Shown one piece after another: positions 8,035 to 16,555 of a stretch of 64,000 nt of DNA. Made by a program: the position numbers and the translations under genes. The stretch comes from Rhodospirillales bacterium. Its GTDB lineage: Bacteria; Pseudomonadota; Alphaproteobacteria; Micavibrionales; Micavibrionaceae. The notes beneath the pieces are model-generated. The model saw nothing but the letters and a program-made list of their open reading frames with translations, was not told where the DNA came from and searched no databases. The stretch is taken from the NCBI GenBank assembly GCA_020638175.1, contig JACKJA010000002.1:372001-436000 (forward strand), read 5' to 3'. The first letter of the stretch is position 1. Each line of letters starts with the position of its first letter.

Positions 8035-9885
8035 CTAGAGGACAACACTCTGATCCATGACCAGATTCCCGTCGCTGACCATGCCGTCAAGCGTGACACC
8101 GGACAGACCGTCAACAAAGGTAGCCAGCGTCACAAAATCGCCGCCTTGTCCGTCAACATCGACCTGTAATGCCATATCCCCGCCCTGATCGACCAGCCGC
8201 AGGAAATCATTGACATTGTCCAGTCCGGGATCAAACCCTTCCAGGACATCGGTCAGGTTCAGGACATCTCCGCCCATACCGGTTTCAAATTCATAAATCG
8301 TATCACCGGCCTCGCCGATATCCATAAACAGGAACAGGTTCATCCCGATCCCGCCATACAGATTATCCAGACCGTTACCGCCATACAGGATATCGTCCCC
8401 GCTTGACGCCCACAGGACATCGTTCCCGTTACCGCCGATCATCGTCACATCGCCGTGATCGTAAAGCATACTGGTCAAATCAATGATGTCGTCACCATTG
8501 CCGCCGTCGATCCGCTCGATATCAACAATACGAGAACCGCTGGTGCCATCGTACCGGGCGCTGTATTTATCATCGACAAAAACGGCATCGTTCCCGGACC
8601 CCAAAACCAGCATATCGTAGCCATCGCCGCCATCATAGACGTCGTACGTCCGGTTATACCCTTGCAGGTTAATCTTTTGGTCTGTCCCGAAAGCATCCGG
8701 CTGGCCAACGTTCCAGGCAACAAAATTACCCGACCACTTGGCATCGGCGCTGTAATGTAAAATATCATCACCAGCGCCGCCCTGCAGGTAATCGACACCT
8801 TTAGCTCCCGACAATTCATCGTTGCCCGAACCGCCAACCAGATGATCGCCACCGTTCGTCCCGTTCAGGACAAGAGGCGGATCGATATCAACCACATCAA
8901 TCAGCGTAATCATCACCATGGCCGTAGCGCTGCCGCCAAAATCATCGGTTACCGTATAATCGAAACTGTCAGCCCCGAAATAATCAGCCGCAGGCACATA
9001 GGTAAAATCACCGTTTTCCAGTATCGTCACCGTACCGCCGGCCACCGTTGTCAAAACAGCCGCCTGCACGTTCAGGACATCACCATCGGCATCCATATCG
9101 ACGCCGTTGCCGTTATCGACCAGAACATTACCGATCAGAACTTCATCTTCATTGCCTGTAAACAGGTCATCGGCCGCTGCCGGGTCCGTATTTAAAATCA
9201 GACTGGTCAGGTCGAACGTTGTGTTATCAGAAAACCGGACGGTCTCAACGGCATGATCGCCGCCCAAACCAAAATGATCCTGAACCGTGATAACATGAAG
9301 GCCGTCGCTTTCAAGATCGATAACCAGATCCGTGCCCGCCCGCGTAAATGACATTGTCGCCAGAGAAACCGTATTTCTTACCGTGATAACATCATCGCCG
9401 GAAACATCGAAAATAGTGTCGTGGCCGACCGGCAGGGAGAGGGAATAGTTGGTGTACTGGTAAGTATCATTGCCGGGGCCGCCCTCTAAGAGGTCATTGC
9501 CCGCACGTCCGTCAAGCGTATCGTTGCCGCTGTTCCCCCACAGAACATCATCCGCATTCCCGCCATCAATAAATAAATCGCCCAGAACAATATGATCGCT
9601 GTCCAAAGCAATCACATCGCCGCCCGCGCCGGACAAAAAGCGCTCAACATTGAAAACCATCTGGTTACCAACGGAATTCTCAAGAAACAGAACATCACCC
9701 ACATTGGTCATAAACATTGTATCAATGCCGGCCAGACCCTCATATGTGGAATTGTTCACGTTTTTCTCTTCATCAATCATGAAGGTATGCCCGGAATAGG
9801 CATTGGTTATAGTCATTGTAAGATGTTGAAGATCCCCGGAAAAGAAAAGGATATCATTCCCATTCGTGCCTGTTACATCAGCCAT
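8035..9885 (-). CDS. RTX calcium-binding protein, probable type I secretion substrate
   Basis: 616 acidic residues with no N-terminal signal peptide. Nonapeptide repeats of the GGxGxDxL type occur in an N-terminal group (about 110-145: GNSGNDTLDGRAGNDLL, GGPGNDTY) and a larger C-terminal group (about 345-520: GGSGNDEL, GGAGDDIL, GGNGNDVL, GGNGLDNL). Between them (about 232-335) is a cadherin/VCBS-like tandem domain (NGDFTYVPAADYFGADSFDYTVTD). Such repeats bind calcium outside the cell and mark export by type I secretion, but no transporter genes are in the window. No protease or lipase active site is visible, so a surface or matrix role is the best guess. Confidence 0.88.
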   Translation of the reverse strand: MADVTGTNGNDILFFSGDLQHLTMTITNAYSGHTFMIDEEKNVNNSTYEGLAGIDTMFMTNVGDVLFLENSVGNQMVFNVERFLSGAGGDVIALDSDHIVLGDLFIDGGNADDVLWGNSGNDTLDGRAGNDLLEGGPGNDTYQYTNYSLSLPVGHDTIFDVSGDDVITVRNTVSLATMSFTRAGTDLVIDLESDGLHVITVQDHFGLGGDHAVETVRFSDNTTFDLTSLILNTDPAAADDLFTGNEDEVLIGNVLVDNGNGVDMDADGDVLNVQAAVLTTVAGGTVTILENGDFTYVPAADYFGADSFDYTVTDDFGGSATAMVMITLIDVVDIDPPLVLNGTNGGDHLVGGSGNDELSGAKGVDYLQGGAGDDILHYSADAKWSGNFVAWNVGQPDAFGTDQKINLQGYNRTYDVYDGGDGYDMLVLGSGNDAVFVDDKYSARYDGTSGSRIVDIERIDGGNGDDIIDLTSMLYDHGDVTMIGGNGNDVLWASSGDDILYGGNGLDNLYGGIGMNLFLFMDIGEAGDTIYEFETGMGGDVLNLTDVLEGFDPGLDNVNDFLRLVDQGGDMALQVDVDGQGGDFVTLATFVDGLSGVTLDGMVSDGNLVMDQSVVL

Positions 9886-9945
9886 TTTTTATACGTCCCC
9901 AAATTGTGTTTGTACCCCATAGCACAGAGTGCTCTAACATAATAA

Positions 9946-9965
9946 TTTAACGTAATATCGTTAAA
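9946..9965. promoter_or_regulatory. Palindrome in the RTX upstream region
   Basis: Perfect 7-bp arms TTTAACG and CGTTAAA around TAATAT, in the AT-rich region 61-80 bp upstream of the RTX start. A dimeric regulator site is plausible. The TTAA halves are 10 bp apart, so it is not a standard CtrA box. Confidence 0.4.
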
Positions 9966-10071
9966 ATTTTATGTATAATCTAATAGAATTATGAAAAAAA
10001 TATTAATAGAATAAACCGTATTTCCAAAAAAAACTTCCCAACCGGGGCATCAGGCTATAAGTAAGTCCTCC

Positions 10072-11433
10072 ATGGCATCAATGATTCCTAAAAAGCAAAA
10101 CCTGACTGAAGGCTCCATATCCGGACACATGATCCGTATGACCATTCCCATGATCTGGGGCATTCTGGCTGTTATAAGCTTCCAGCTGGTCGATACGTTC
10201 TTTGTCTCGCGGCTAGGGACACAGCCTTTGGCCGCCATCACCTTTACGTTCCCGATTACCTATGCGGCGTTTGCGATGACCATGGGGCTGAGCATTGCCA
10301 CGTCGTCCGTGATCGCACGCCAGATCGGAAGAGGGAGCAAACGGCGTGTACGGCGCATTACATCCCATGCCTTGCTGTTTGCTTTTATCCTTGGCTGCTT
10401 TTTTACGCTGGTGGGGCTGTTACAAAAAGACCCGCTGTTCCGCCTGATGGGCGCGAACCAGGATATGCTGCCGCTGATTGATGATTATATGGCCATATGG
10501 TTCTGGGGCGCCGCTTTCCTGACCATGCCGGTAGTCGGGAACGCCGCCATTCGCGCCACGGGCAGTGCGATGATTCCTGCGGCCATCATGATGCTGGCGA
10601 CTTTGGTTAACATCATACTGGACCCGCTTTTGATTTTTGGATTGTGGGGATTCCCGCGGCTTGAGCTGCAAGGTGCCGCGATTGCCACGATTATTGCCAA
10701 TGTTATAGCCTTGAGCGCCGGCCTTTATGTCCTGAAATTCAAAAAAGACATGATAACCCGCTCCCGCCATCACTACAAACTGATCGGCGACTCGGCCAAA
10801 AAGCTTTTGGTGATTGCCATTCCCGCCGGATTGACGCAAGTCATGCAGCCCATATCCAACGCCGTGATTATTTCGTTACTGGCCGGGCATAGCGCCGCCG
10901 CCGTTGCCGCCTTTGGCGTCGCTTCACGCATCGAAGCCTTTACCTTTATTGTTGTCATGGCCCTATCCGTAGGTATGAGTCCCATTCTGGGACAAAACTG
11001 GGGCGCCCGTAAATATGACCGCATTCATGAAACGCTGCACAAAGCTTTCCGGTTTGTTCTAATCTGGTCGCTCGCCATCGCGGCCTTGCTGGCACTCTTC
11101 GCCCATCCGCTGGCCGGGTTATTCTCGGACGAGCAAGCCGTGATTGACGCCATGACCCTCTTTTTCCGGGTTGTCCCGATTACCTTTGCCGCCAGCGGTT
11201 TGATCCATGGCTGGGCCTCTGCCTTTAATGCGGTGGGCCTGCCCAAACGGTCTTTCACCCTGATCTTCACAAAAATGATCCTGACAACGATCCCGCTGGC
11301 CCTGATCGGCGGACATTTTTGGGGTGTTCCCGGTATTTTCGGCGCCATCGCCCTAGCCAATGTAACGGCAGGCGGACTCTTCCACCCGCTCAACTGGCGG
11401 CTGATTAAAAAACTGGAAGCCCCTTTTTCATAA
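10072..11433 (+). CDS. MATE family Na+/H+-coupled exporter
   Basis: 453 residues with about twelve hydrophobic segments, the size and topology of MATE transporters. Typical features are the first helix MTIPMIWGILAVISFQLVDTFFVSRLGT, internal two-fold repeat and Gly/Pro-rich kinks, and a conserved MSPILGQNWGA in the second half. MATE proteins expel cationic drugs and metabolites from the cytoplasm in exchange for Na+ or H+. Substrate is unknown. No good Shine-Dalgarno precedes either ATG (10072 or 10081), so the exact start is uncertain. It stands alone on its strand after a divergent RTX gene. Confidence 0.92.
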   Translation: MASMIPKKQNLTEGSISGHMIRMTIPMIWGILAVISFQLVDTFFVSRLGTQPLAAITFTFPITYAAFAMTMGLSIATSSVIARQIGRGSKRRVRRITSHALLFAFILGCFFTLVGLLQKDPLFRLMGANQDMLPLIDDYMAIWFWGAAFLTMPVVGNAAIRATGSAMIPAAIMMLATLVNIILDPLLIFGLWGFPRLELQGAAIATIIANVIALSAGLYVLKFKKDMITRSRHHYKLIGDSAKKLLVIAIPAGLTQVMQPISNAVIISLLAGHSAAAVAAFGVASRIEAFTFIVVMALSVGMSPILGQNWGARKYDRIHETLHKAFRFVLIWSLAIAALLALFAHPLAGLFSDEQAVIDAMTLFFRVVPITFAASGLIHGWASAFNAVGLPKRSFTLIFTKMILTTIPLALIGGHFWGVPGIFGAIALANVTAGGLFHPLNWRLIKKLEAPFS

Positions 11434-11480
11434 AATCATCTTTTTTAAGATTGCATCGTGAATAAAGAGTCCTTATAAAC

Positions 11481-11513
11481 GATAATTATTGAGAATGATT
11501 TTCATTCTTATAA
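11481..11513 (+). promoter_or_regulatory. Fur-like operator
   Basis: AT-rich element whose core AGAATGA-TTT-TCATTCT (11492-11508) is a perfect inverted repeat and whose flanks, GATAATTATT before and TATAA after, extend the GATAAT-like pattern of Fur boxes. It lies about 40 bp before the small ORF at 11548. Iron- or manganese-dependent repression by a Fur/Mur-family protein is inferred. Confidence 0.6.
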
Positions 11514-11547
11514 ACAGAGGCAAACGGCTATTACTATAGAGGAAACA

Positions 11548-11889
11548 ATGAAAAACACTGTCATCACACAAGAAGAAAAAGAAACAGCCCTGCGTCAGGC
11601 TTATATTGAAGCCGCAGCAGAAGGGCAAACAACCGAGGTTTTGCTTTTGGATGATATGGCCCGGCAGATGGGAATAGACATAGGCTGCGCCCGAAAACCG
11701 GCATGGGAAGCCGCCTTGAACAACCAATTCCGCGAAACCGCACGTACGATTGGAATTCTAGCGACCGATACCCGGAAAATGCTGCATTCTACGCCGCCAC
11801 ATTATCAATCAGCCGCGCCTTCCCAAGAAACGCCGCCACCAAAACCCGCAAAGGCTGTGCACCCTTTTCTGACACTGGTTGCAAACTGA
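11548..11889 (+). CDS. Small unknown protein behind a Fur-like operator
   Basis: 113 residues, soluble, with an acidic helical N-terminus (TQEEKETALRQAYIEAAAEG) and a Pro-rich tail. A GAGGAA ribosome-binding site stands 6 bases before the ATG, which with the operator upstream argues for a real gene. I do not recognise the family; there are no Cys or His clusters for metal binding. The last 101 bases overlap the 3' end of convergent panC, an unusually long overlap, so the C-terminal Pro-rich part is constrained by panC coding and may be poorly conserved. Confidence 0.5.
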   Translation: MKNTVITQEEKETALRQAYIEAAAEGQTTEVLLLDDMARQMGIDIGCARKPAWEAALNNQFRETARTIGILATDTRKMLHSTPPHYQSAAPSQETPPPKPAKAVHPFLTLVAN

Positions 11890-12658
11890 CCGCATCCCGG
11901 ATCTCAAGATAGTCGATTTTATCAAAACCGGCCCCTTCGATCCGGGCCTTGCCCCAGCTTTGAACAGCGGCCAATGGCTCGCCAGCGGCAATCTTCTGGC
12001 TCATGGCCTTAAGCGTCCGGCTGAGCGCCACGGCAATTTCTTTTTGTTCCGGGCTTAAATAAGCATTGCGCGACGAGAGAGCTAGACCGCTTTCTTCGCG
12101 GACTGTCGGCACGCCGATGATCTCAGCCGGGATATCCAGATCAGCGCTCAGGCGTTTGATAACCTGAAGCTGCTGGTAGTCTTTTTCCCCGAACAAGGCA
12201 ATATCGGGCAAGGCCTGCAATAACAGCTTGGTCACAATCGTTGCCACGCCATCAAAATGACCGGGGCGACACAAGCCCTCCAAAGTCTCGGTCACCCCCT
12301 TAACGAAAACGTTTGTCATCGCGCCTTTCGGATACATTTCCTCGACGGCAGGCACAAAGACGGCCTGCACCCCGATCCCGGCCAGTTTTTCAACGTCGGC
12401 CTCCAGAGTCCGCGGATAAGCATCGAAATCCTCGTTCGGCCCAAACTGGGTCGGATTGACGAAAATAGTGGTGATAACAAGATCGGCTCGCTTTAACCCT
12501 TCGCGCGCCAGCGTCAGGTGCCCCTCATGCAGAGCCCCCATCGTCGGCACCAGGGCAATCCTTTTACCGCCCGACCGCTGTTTTTTAACAAAAGCCCGTA
12601 AATCGGAAATTGTCCTCAAAACAAGCGGCTGGCTTTGCGCGACCAAAGCTGTCGTCAT
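11789..12658 (-). CDS. panC: Pantothenate synthetase
   Basis: 289 residues from MTTALVAQ. Condenses pantoate and beta-alanine using ATP in the last step of pantothenate synthesis. Signatures are the HIGH-like MGALHEGHLTL, IFVNPTQFGPNEDF, GLCRPGHFDGV, FGEKDYQQL and SSRNAYLSP. I chose the start at 12658 over a longer frame because the extra 46 residues would lie inside nrdB. It begins 4 bases after the nrdB stop and is probably co-transcribed with it. panD, supplying beta-alanine, is at 46994-47353; panB is not in the window. Confidence 0.96.
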   Translation of the reverse strand: MTTALVAQSQPLVLRTISDLRAFVKKQRSGGKRIALVPTMGALHEGHLTLAREGLKRADLVITTIFVNPTQFGPNEDFDAYPRTLEADVEKLAGIGVQAVFVPAVEEMYPKGAMTNVFVKGVTETLEGLCRPGHFDGVATIVTKLLLQALPDIALFGEKDYQQLQVIKRLSADLDIPAEIIGVPTVREESGLALSSRNAYLSPEQKEIAVALSRTLKAMSQKIAAGEPLAAVQSWGKARIEGAGFDKIDYLEIRDAVSLQPVSEKGAQPLRVLVAAFLGKARLIDNVAA

Positions 12659-12662
12659 GATT

Positions 12663-13751
12663 TTATTCCGCGGCCTCGGATGAATCCACGCCGCCGATCG
12701 CCCCGCCATAGGTACCGGAGAAAATCTGGTCGGAGAAAGCATCTTCCCAGTCCCCTTCAGTCGAAGCACGGGAATATTCCGTCGCCCGGTTTTCAAAGAA
12801 GTTGGTATGCTCGGCCCCGTTCAACATCTGGTCCATCCACGGCAACGGGTTTTTCTCGATCCCGAAGATCGGCGCCAGATCAAGCTGCTGCAAACGACGA
12901 TCAGCAATCCAGCGGATATATTGCTTGACCTCATCAGCTTCCAGTCCTTCAATCCCGCCCATTTCAAAGGCCAGATCAATAAAGCCGTCTTCGATCTCGA
13001 TCACGTCACGACAAGCCTGCGTGATATCTTCTTTAAGCTGGTCGTCCCAGATATCCGAATTTTCAGCGATAAAGGTTTTGAACAACTTGACCATCGACAG
13101 GCAGTGCAGCGTTTCATCCCGCACAGACCACGTGACAATCTGCCCCATACCCTTCATCTTGTTGAAACGCGGGAAGTTCATCAGGATCGCAAAGGAAGCA
13201 AAGAGCTGGATGCCCTCGGTAAAGCCGCCGAACAGCGCCATGGTCTTGGCAATATCGCGACGCGACCGCATCGACGCGTTTTGCATGTAGTCGTATTTTT
13301 TCTTCATGGCGTCATATTTCAAAAACGCCTGATATTCGACTTCCGGCATGCCGATCGTATCCAGAAGGTGCGCATAAGCCGCGATGTGAATAGTTTCAAT
13401 GTTGGAAAACGCCGCCAGCATCATCTGGACTTCAACCGGACCGAATACGCGGGAATAATGACGCATATAGCAATTATTGACCTCAACATCAGCCTGCGTA
13501 AAGAACCGGAAAATCTGGGTCACAAGGTGTTTTTCCGACGGGGACAGGTTCTTTTTCCAGTCCCGCACATCTTCGGCCAGCGGCACTTCTTCAGGCAACC
13601 AGTGCAAACGCTGCTGCGTCAGCCACGCATCATAGCACCACGGATAAAGGAACGGCTTGTACACATGGCGCTCGACCAAAAGCGGGCTGGCCGCCTCTGT
13701 TACATCATCCGAAATTTCATAGTTTGTGCTGATTTGTGCTTGTGAGGACAT
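12663..13751 (-). CDS. nrdB: Ribonucleotide reductase class I, small subunit
   Basis: 362 residues. R2 subunit that houses the di-iron centre and tyrosyl radical which starts reduction of ribonucleotides in NrdA. Iron-ligand motifs are visible as NIETIHIAAYAHLL and RDETLHCLSMV, with a further carboxylate in IEIEDGFIDLAFE. AGGAG is well placed before the ATG. The C-terminal tail (GVDSSEAAE) is short and acidic, as expected for docking on NrdA. msrB separates it from nrdA on the same strand; panC follows 4 bases later. Confidence 0.96.
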   Translation of the reverse strand: MSSQAQISTNYEISDDVTEAASPLLVERHVYKPFLYPWCYDAWLTQQRLHWLPEEVPLAEDVRDWKKNLSPSEKHLVTQIFRFFTQADVEVNNCYMRHYSRVFGPVEVQMMLAAFSNIETIHIAAYAHLLDTIGMPEVEYQAFLKYDAMKKKYDYMQNASMRSRRDIAKTMALFGGFTEGIQLFASFAILMNFPRFNKMKGMGQIVTWSVRDETLHCLSMVKLFKTFIAENSDIWDDQLKEDITQACRDVIEIEDGFIDLAFEMGGIEGLEADEVKQYIRWIADRRLQQLDLAPIFGIEKNPLPWMDQMLNGAEHTNFFENRATEYSRASTEGDWEDAFSDQIFSGTYGGAIGGVDSSEAAE

Positions 13752-13873
13752 AGTAAGCGCTCCTTTTTCCTGATCCCGATAAACATGTAAAACCCATATA
13801 ACTCTTTAAGCACATAAATCAGCCCGCACACAACGATTTTCGGCGGTTTTCCTCTGTTTTTCAGCCGGGAAGG

Positions 13874-14380
13874 TTATTCCTCGAACAGGTACAGATATGC
13901 GCCGTATCCTTCCTTCTCCATATCGGCTTTCGGAATGAAGCGCAGCGAAGCTGAATTGATGCAATAACGCATGCCGCCCTTATCCTTCGGACCGTCGTCA
14001 AACAGGTGCCCCAGATGCGAATCGGACTCAGCCGAGCGCACTTCCGTGCGTGTCATGCCGTGCGATGCATCGGTTTTGGTGCTGACCATATCCTCTTTCA
14101 GTGGCTTGGTGAAACTCGGCCAACCCGACCCCGAATCGAATTTATCGGTCGAGGAAAACAGCGGATCGCCGGAAACCACATCGACATAGATACCGGGTTC
14201 GTGATTGTTCCAGTACTCATTTTCGAACGGGCGTTCCGTCCCGTTTTTCTGGGTCACATATTCCTGAATGGGGGTAAGCTTTTTGGTCATCTTGCCATCC
14301 TCCGCCTGCGCGGCCACCGCAACCGTCCCGATTACCGAAACCGCTGCCAGCGTTATCATAAAACGATTTTTTACAGACAT
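13874..14380 (-). CDS. msrB: Exported methionine-R-sulfoxide reductase
   Basis: 168 residues from MSVKNRF, with a signal peptide cut after AAQAED, so the enzyme should act in the periplasm. MsrB signatures: GSGWPSFTKP, HLGHLFDDGP and the active-site RYCINSASLRF. That Cys is the only one in the protein: the two CxxC zinc pairs and any resolving Cys of many MsrB enzymes are missing, so regeneration must use a direct external reductant. GGAGG lies 7 bases before the chosen ATG and inside the upstream ATG extension, which I therefore reject. It sits between nrdA and nrdB on the same strand. Confidence 0.93.
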   Translation of the reverse strand: MSVKNRFMITLAAVSVIGTVAVAAQAEDGKMTKKLTPIQEYVTQKNGTERPFENEYWNNHEPGIYVDVVSGDPLFSSTDKFDSGSGWPSFTKPLKEDMVSTKTDASHGMTRTEVRSAESDSHLGHLFDDGPKDKGGMRYCINSASLRFIPKADMEKEGYGAYLYLFEE

Positions 14381-14453
14381 AATGATGCCTCCTTTCATAC
14401 GATATAGTTCGCATGAAAGCGGTAAGAAGTTACAGACGGATTGGGTCAGAAGC

Positions 14454-16301
14454 CTACTGGCACGCCAGACATTCTTCGTATTGCGGCTGGTCGCTCTTTT
14501 GCTCGGTCAGTTCCGGTTCTTTATCCCGGTCAGGGGTCGGAGCCTGTGACTGGCTGCGGATCCAGCTTGCATTGCTTTCGGCGCGCTGGATGGATTTGGA
14601 GCGGCAGTAATAAAGGGATTTCACCCCTTTCTTCCAGGCCTGCCAGTGGAGGCCGTGCAGGTCCCTTTTGTGCACATTCGCCGGCAGGAAGAGGTTGATG
14701 CTCTGCGCCTGACAGACAAAAGGCGCCCGGTCCGCCGCATGTTCGATCACCCAGCGCTGGTCGATTTCAAAGGCCGTCTTGAACACGTCTTTTTCCTCGT
14801 CGCTGAGGAAATCCAGATGCTGGACGGACCCCTCGTTGGTGAAAATGGAAGACCAGACGTCTTCGGTATTTTGTCCTTTTTCTTCCAGAAGCTTTGTCAG
14901 GAATTTGCTTTTCACCGGAAAGGACCCGGAAAGCGTTTTATGGGTGTAGGCGTTCGCCGCGACCGGCTCAATCCCCGCGGAAGAGCCGCCGCAAATAATG
15001 GAAATGGACGCAGTCGGCGCAATCGACATTTTGTTCGAAAAACGCTCCATGATTCCGTAATCGGCCGCATCCGGACAGGCCCCGCGTTCTTCCGCCAGTT
15101 TGCGGGACGCATCGTCGGCGCCGCGTTTGATATGCTGGAACATCCGGCGGTTCCAGACCTTGGCCATCACGCCCTCGAAGGGAATCATCTTGGACTGCAG
15201 GAAGGAATGGAAACCCATGGTGCCAAGCCCCACGGAACGCTCGCGCATCGCCGCGTATTTTGCGCGTTTCATCGAATCGGGCGCTTTTTCAATGAAGTCG
15301 GACAAAACATTATCCAGAAAGCGCATGATATCTTCGATAAGCTGCGGATGGTCCTGCCATTCCTCGAATTTCTCAAGATTGAGGGACGACAGGCAGCAGA
15401 CCGCCGTCCGTTCGTTCCCCAGATGGTCCTTGCCCGTAGGCAGGGTGATTTCCGCGCATAGATTGGACATCTTCACATTCAGGCCCGCCATTTTGTGGTG
15501 GTCCGGAATATGGTCGTTCACATGGTCGATAAAGACGATATAGGGCTCTCCCGTTTCAATGCGGGCGGTCAACAGGCGAATCCACAGATCCCGCGCACTG
15601 ACTTTGGCGACAACGGATTTGTCCTTCGGCGATTTCAGCGCCCATTCCTCGCCATTTTCAACGGCATGCATAAAGTCGTTGGTGACCAGAACGCCGTGAT
15701 GGAGATTCAGGGCCTTGCGATTCGGGTCCCCGCCGGTGGGACGGCGAATCTCAATAAATTCCTCGATTTCCGGATGCCAGATGGGCAGGTAAATCGCCGC
15801 AGAGCCGCGGCGCAGGGACCCCTGGGAGATGGCGAGGGTCAGGGAATCCATCACGCGAATAAAAGGCACGATACCCGACGTTTTGCCGTTGCGGCCCACT
15901 TTTTCGCCGATCGAGCGCACATTGCCCCAGTAAGAACCGATGCCGCCGCCCAGAGAGGCCAGCCAGACATTCTCGTTCCACAGCTCCACAATATTTTCGA
16001 GACTGTCGCCCGATTCGTTCAGGAAACAGGAAATCGGCAGACCGCGGCTGGTGCCGCCATTGGACAAAACAGGCGTGGCCGGCATAAACCAGAGTTTGGA
16101 GATATAATCGTACAGGCGCTGCGCATGGGCCGAATCATCCCCGTAATACATCGCCACACGCGCAAAAAGATCCTGATAGGATTCCTCGGGCAGCAAATAA
16201 CGGTCCGTCAAAGTCGCTTTTCCGAATTCCGTCAGATTTTCATCACGGCTTCGATCGATGCGAACCCGATTCCCCCGTTCCATTTGTGCAATATCAAACA
16301 T
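14454..16301 (-). CDS. nrdA: Ribonucleotide reductase class I, large subunit
   Basis: 615 residues, catalytic R1 subunit that reduces ribonucleoside diphosphates to deoxy forms. Active-site segments include SNLCAEITLP (the NxCxE triad), ATPVLSNGG and CCLSSLNLEKFE; the C-terminus ends in ECLACQ, the redox-shuttle Cys pair. The N-terminal ATP-cone found in E. coli NrdA is absent, so overall activity control by dATP at that site is unlikely; this shorter form is common in alphaproteobacteria. The upstream region carries two NrdR boxes and two DnaA boxes. msrB and nrdB follow on the same strand. Confidence 0.95.
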   Translation of the reverse strand: MFDIAQMERGNRVRIDRSRDENLTEFGKATLTDRYLLPEESYQDLFARVAMYYGDDSAHAQRLYDYISKLWFMPATPVLSNGGTSRGLPISCFLNESGDSLENIVELWNENVWLASLGGGIGSYWGNVRSIGEKVGRNGKTSGIVPFIRVMDSLTLAISQGSLRRGSAAIYLPIWHPEIEEFIEIRRPTGGDPNRKALNLHHGVLVTNDFMHAVENGEEWALKSPKDKSVVAKVSARDLWIRLLTARIETGEPYIVFIDHVNDHIPDHHKMAGLNVKMSNLCAEITLPTGKDHLGNERTAVCCLSSLNLEKFEEWQDHPQLIEDIMRFLDNVLSDFIEKAPDSMKRAKYAAMRERSVGLGTMGFHSFLQSKMIPFEGVMAKVWNRRMFQHIKRGADDASRKLAEERGACPDAADYGIMERFSNKMSIAPTASISIICGGSSAGIEPVAANAYTHKTLSGSFPVKSKFLTKLLEEKGQNTEDVWSSIFTNEGSVQHLDFLSDEEKDVFKTAFEIDQRWVIEHAADRAPFVCQAQSINLFLPANVHKRDLHGLHWQAWKKGVKSLYYCRSKSIQRAESNASWIRSQSQAPTPDRDKEPELTEQKSDQPQYEECLACQ

Positions 16302-16352
16302 GCCCGGCTCCCCAACTTTTGCGCGGTTATTAACAAAGTTATCCTTATATGA

Positions 16353-16371
16353 TGTGGATAGATGTGGATAA
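16353..16371 (-). promoter_or_regulatory. Tandem DnaA boxes upstream of nrdA
   Basis: Read on the minus strand, 16371-16363 is TTATCCACA, the perfect consensus DnaA box, and 16361-16353 is CTATCCACA, one base off, exactly 10 bp away. They lie 52-70 bp before the nrdA start, at or just after the predicted transcription start. E. coli nrdAB also has DnaA boxes at its promoter, where DnaA links dNTP supply to replication. Confidence 0.65.
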
Positions 16372-16373
16372 AA

Positions 16374-16421
16374 ACACTATCCGTAGCGGTAAGGCTGTAT
16401 TCAACATACTATATCTCGTGG
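16374..16421 (-). promoter_or_regulatory. Paired NrdR boxes and promoter of nrdA
   Basis: Two elements resembling the palindromic NrdR consensus ACACWATATMTWGKGT lie at 16406-16421 (13 of 16 matches) and 16374-16389 (11 of 16), 32 bp start to start, the usual three-turn spacing of NrdR pairs. A promoter fits between them on the minus strand: TTGAAT, 17 bp, GATAGT, the -10 falling inside the second box. NrdR is the ATP/dATP-sensing repressor of ribonucleotide reductase genes. Confidence 0.65.
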
Positions 16422-16555
16422 CTGGACGCCAATATGACTTTGTTCCTAATTGACATACCTTTGCATGTGGAAAAGCCTGACAACATGCTGAATTTTATAC
16501 TCTGGTAAAACTTATGCACTGATCCATCCCGATAAAAAAAGAAATTATATTTTAA

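Noticed and set aside
9946..9965. TTAA pair upstream of the RTX gene as a CtrA box
   Set aside because: The TTAA halves are separated by 10 bp, not 7, so it is kept only as an unassigned palindrome.
12807..13745. 312-codon frame on the plus strand opposite nrdB
   Set aside because: Shadow of a conserved ribonucleotide reductase gene; product is unrecognisable and has no ribosome-binding site.
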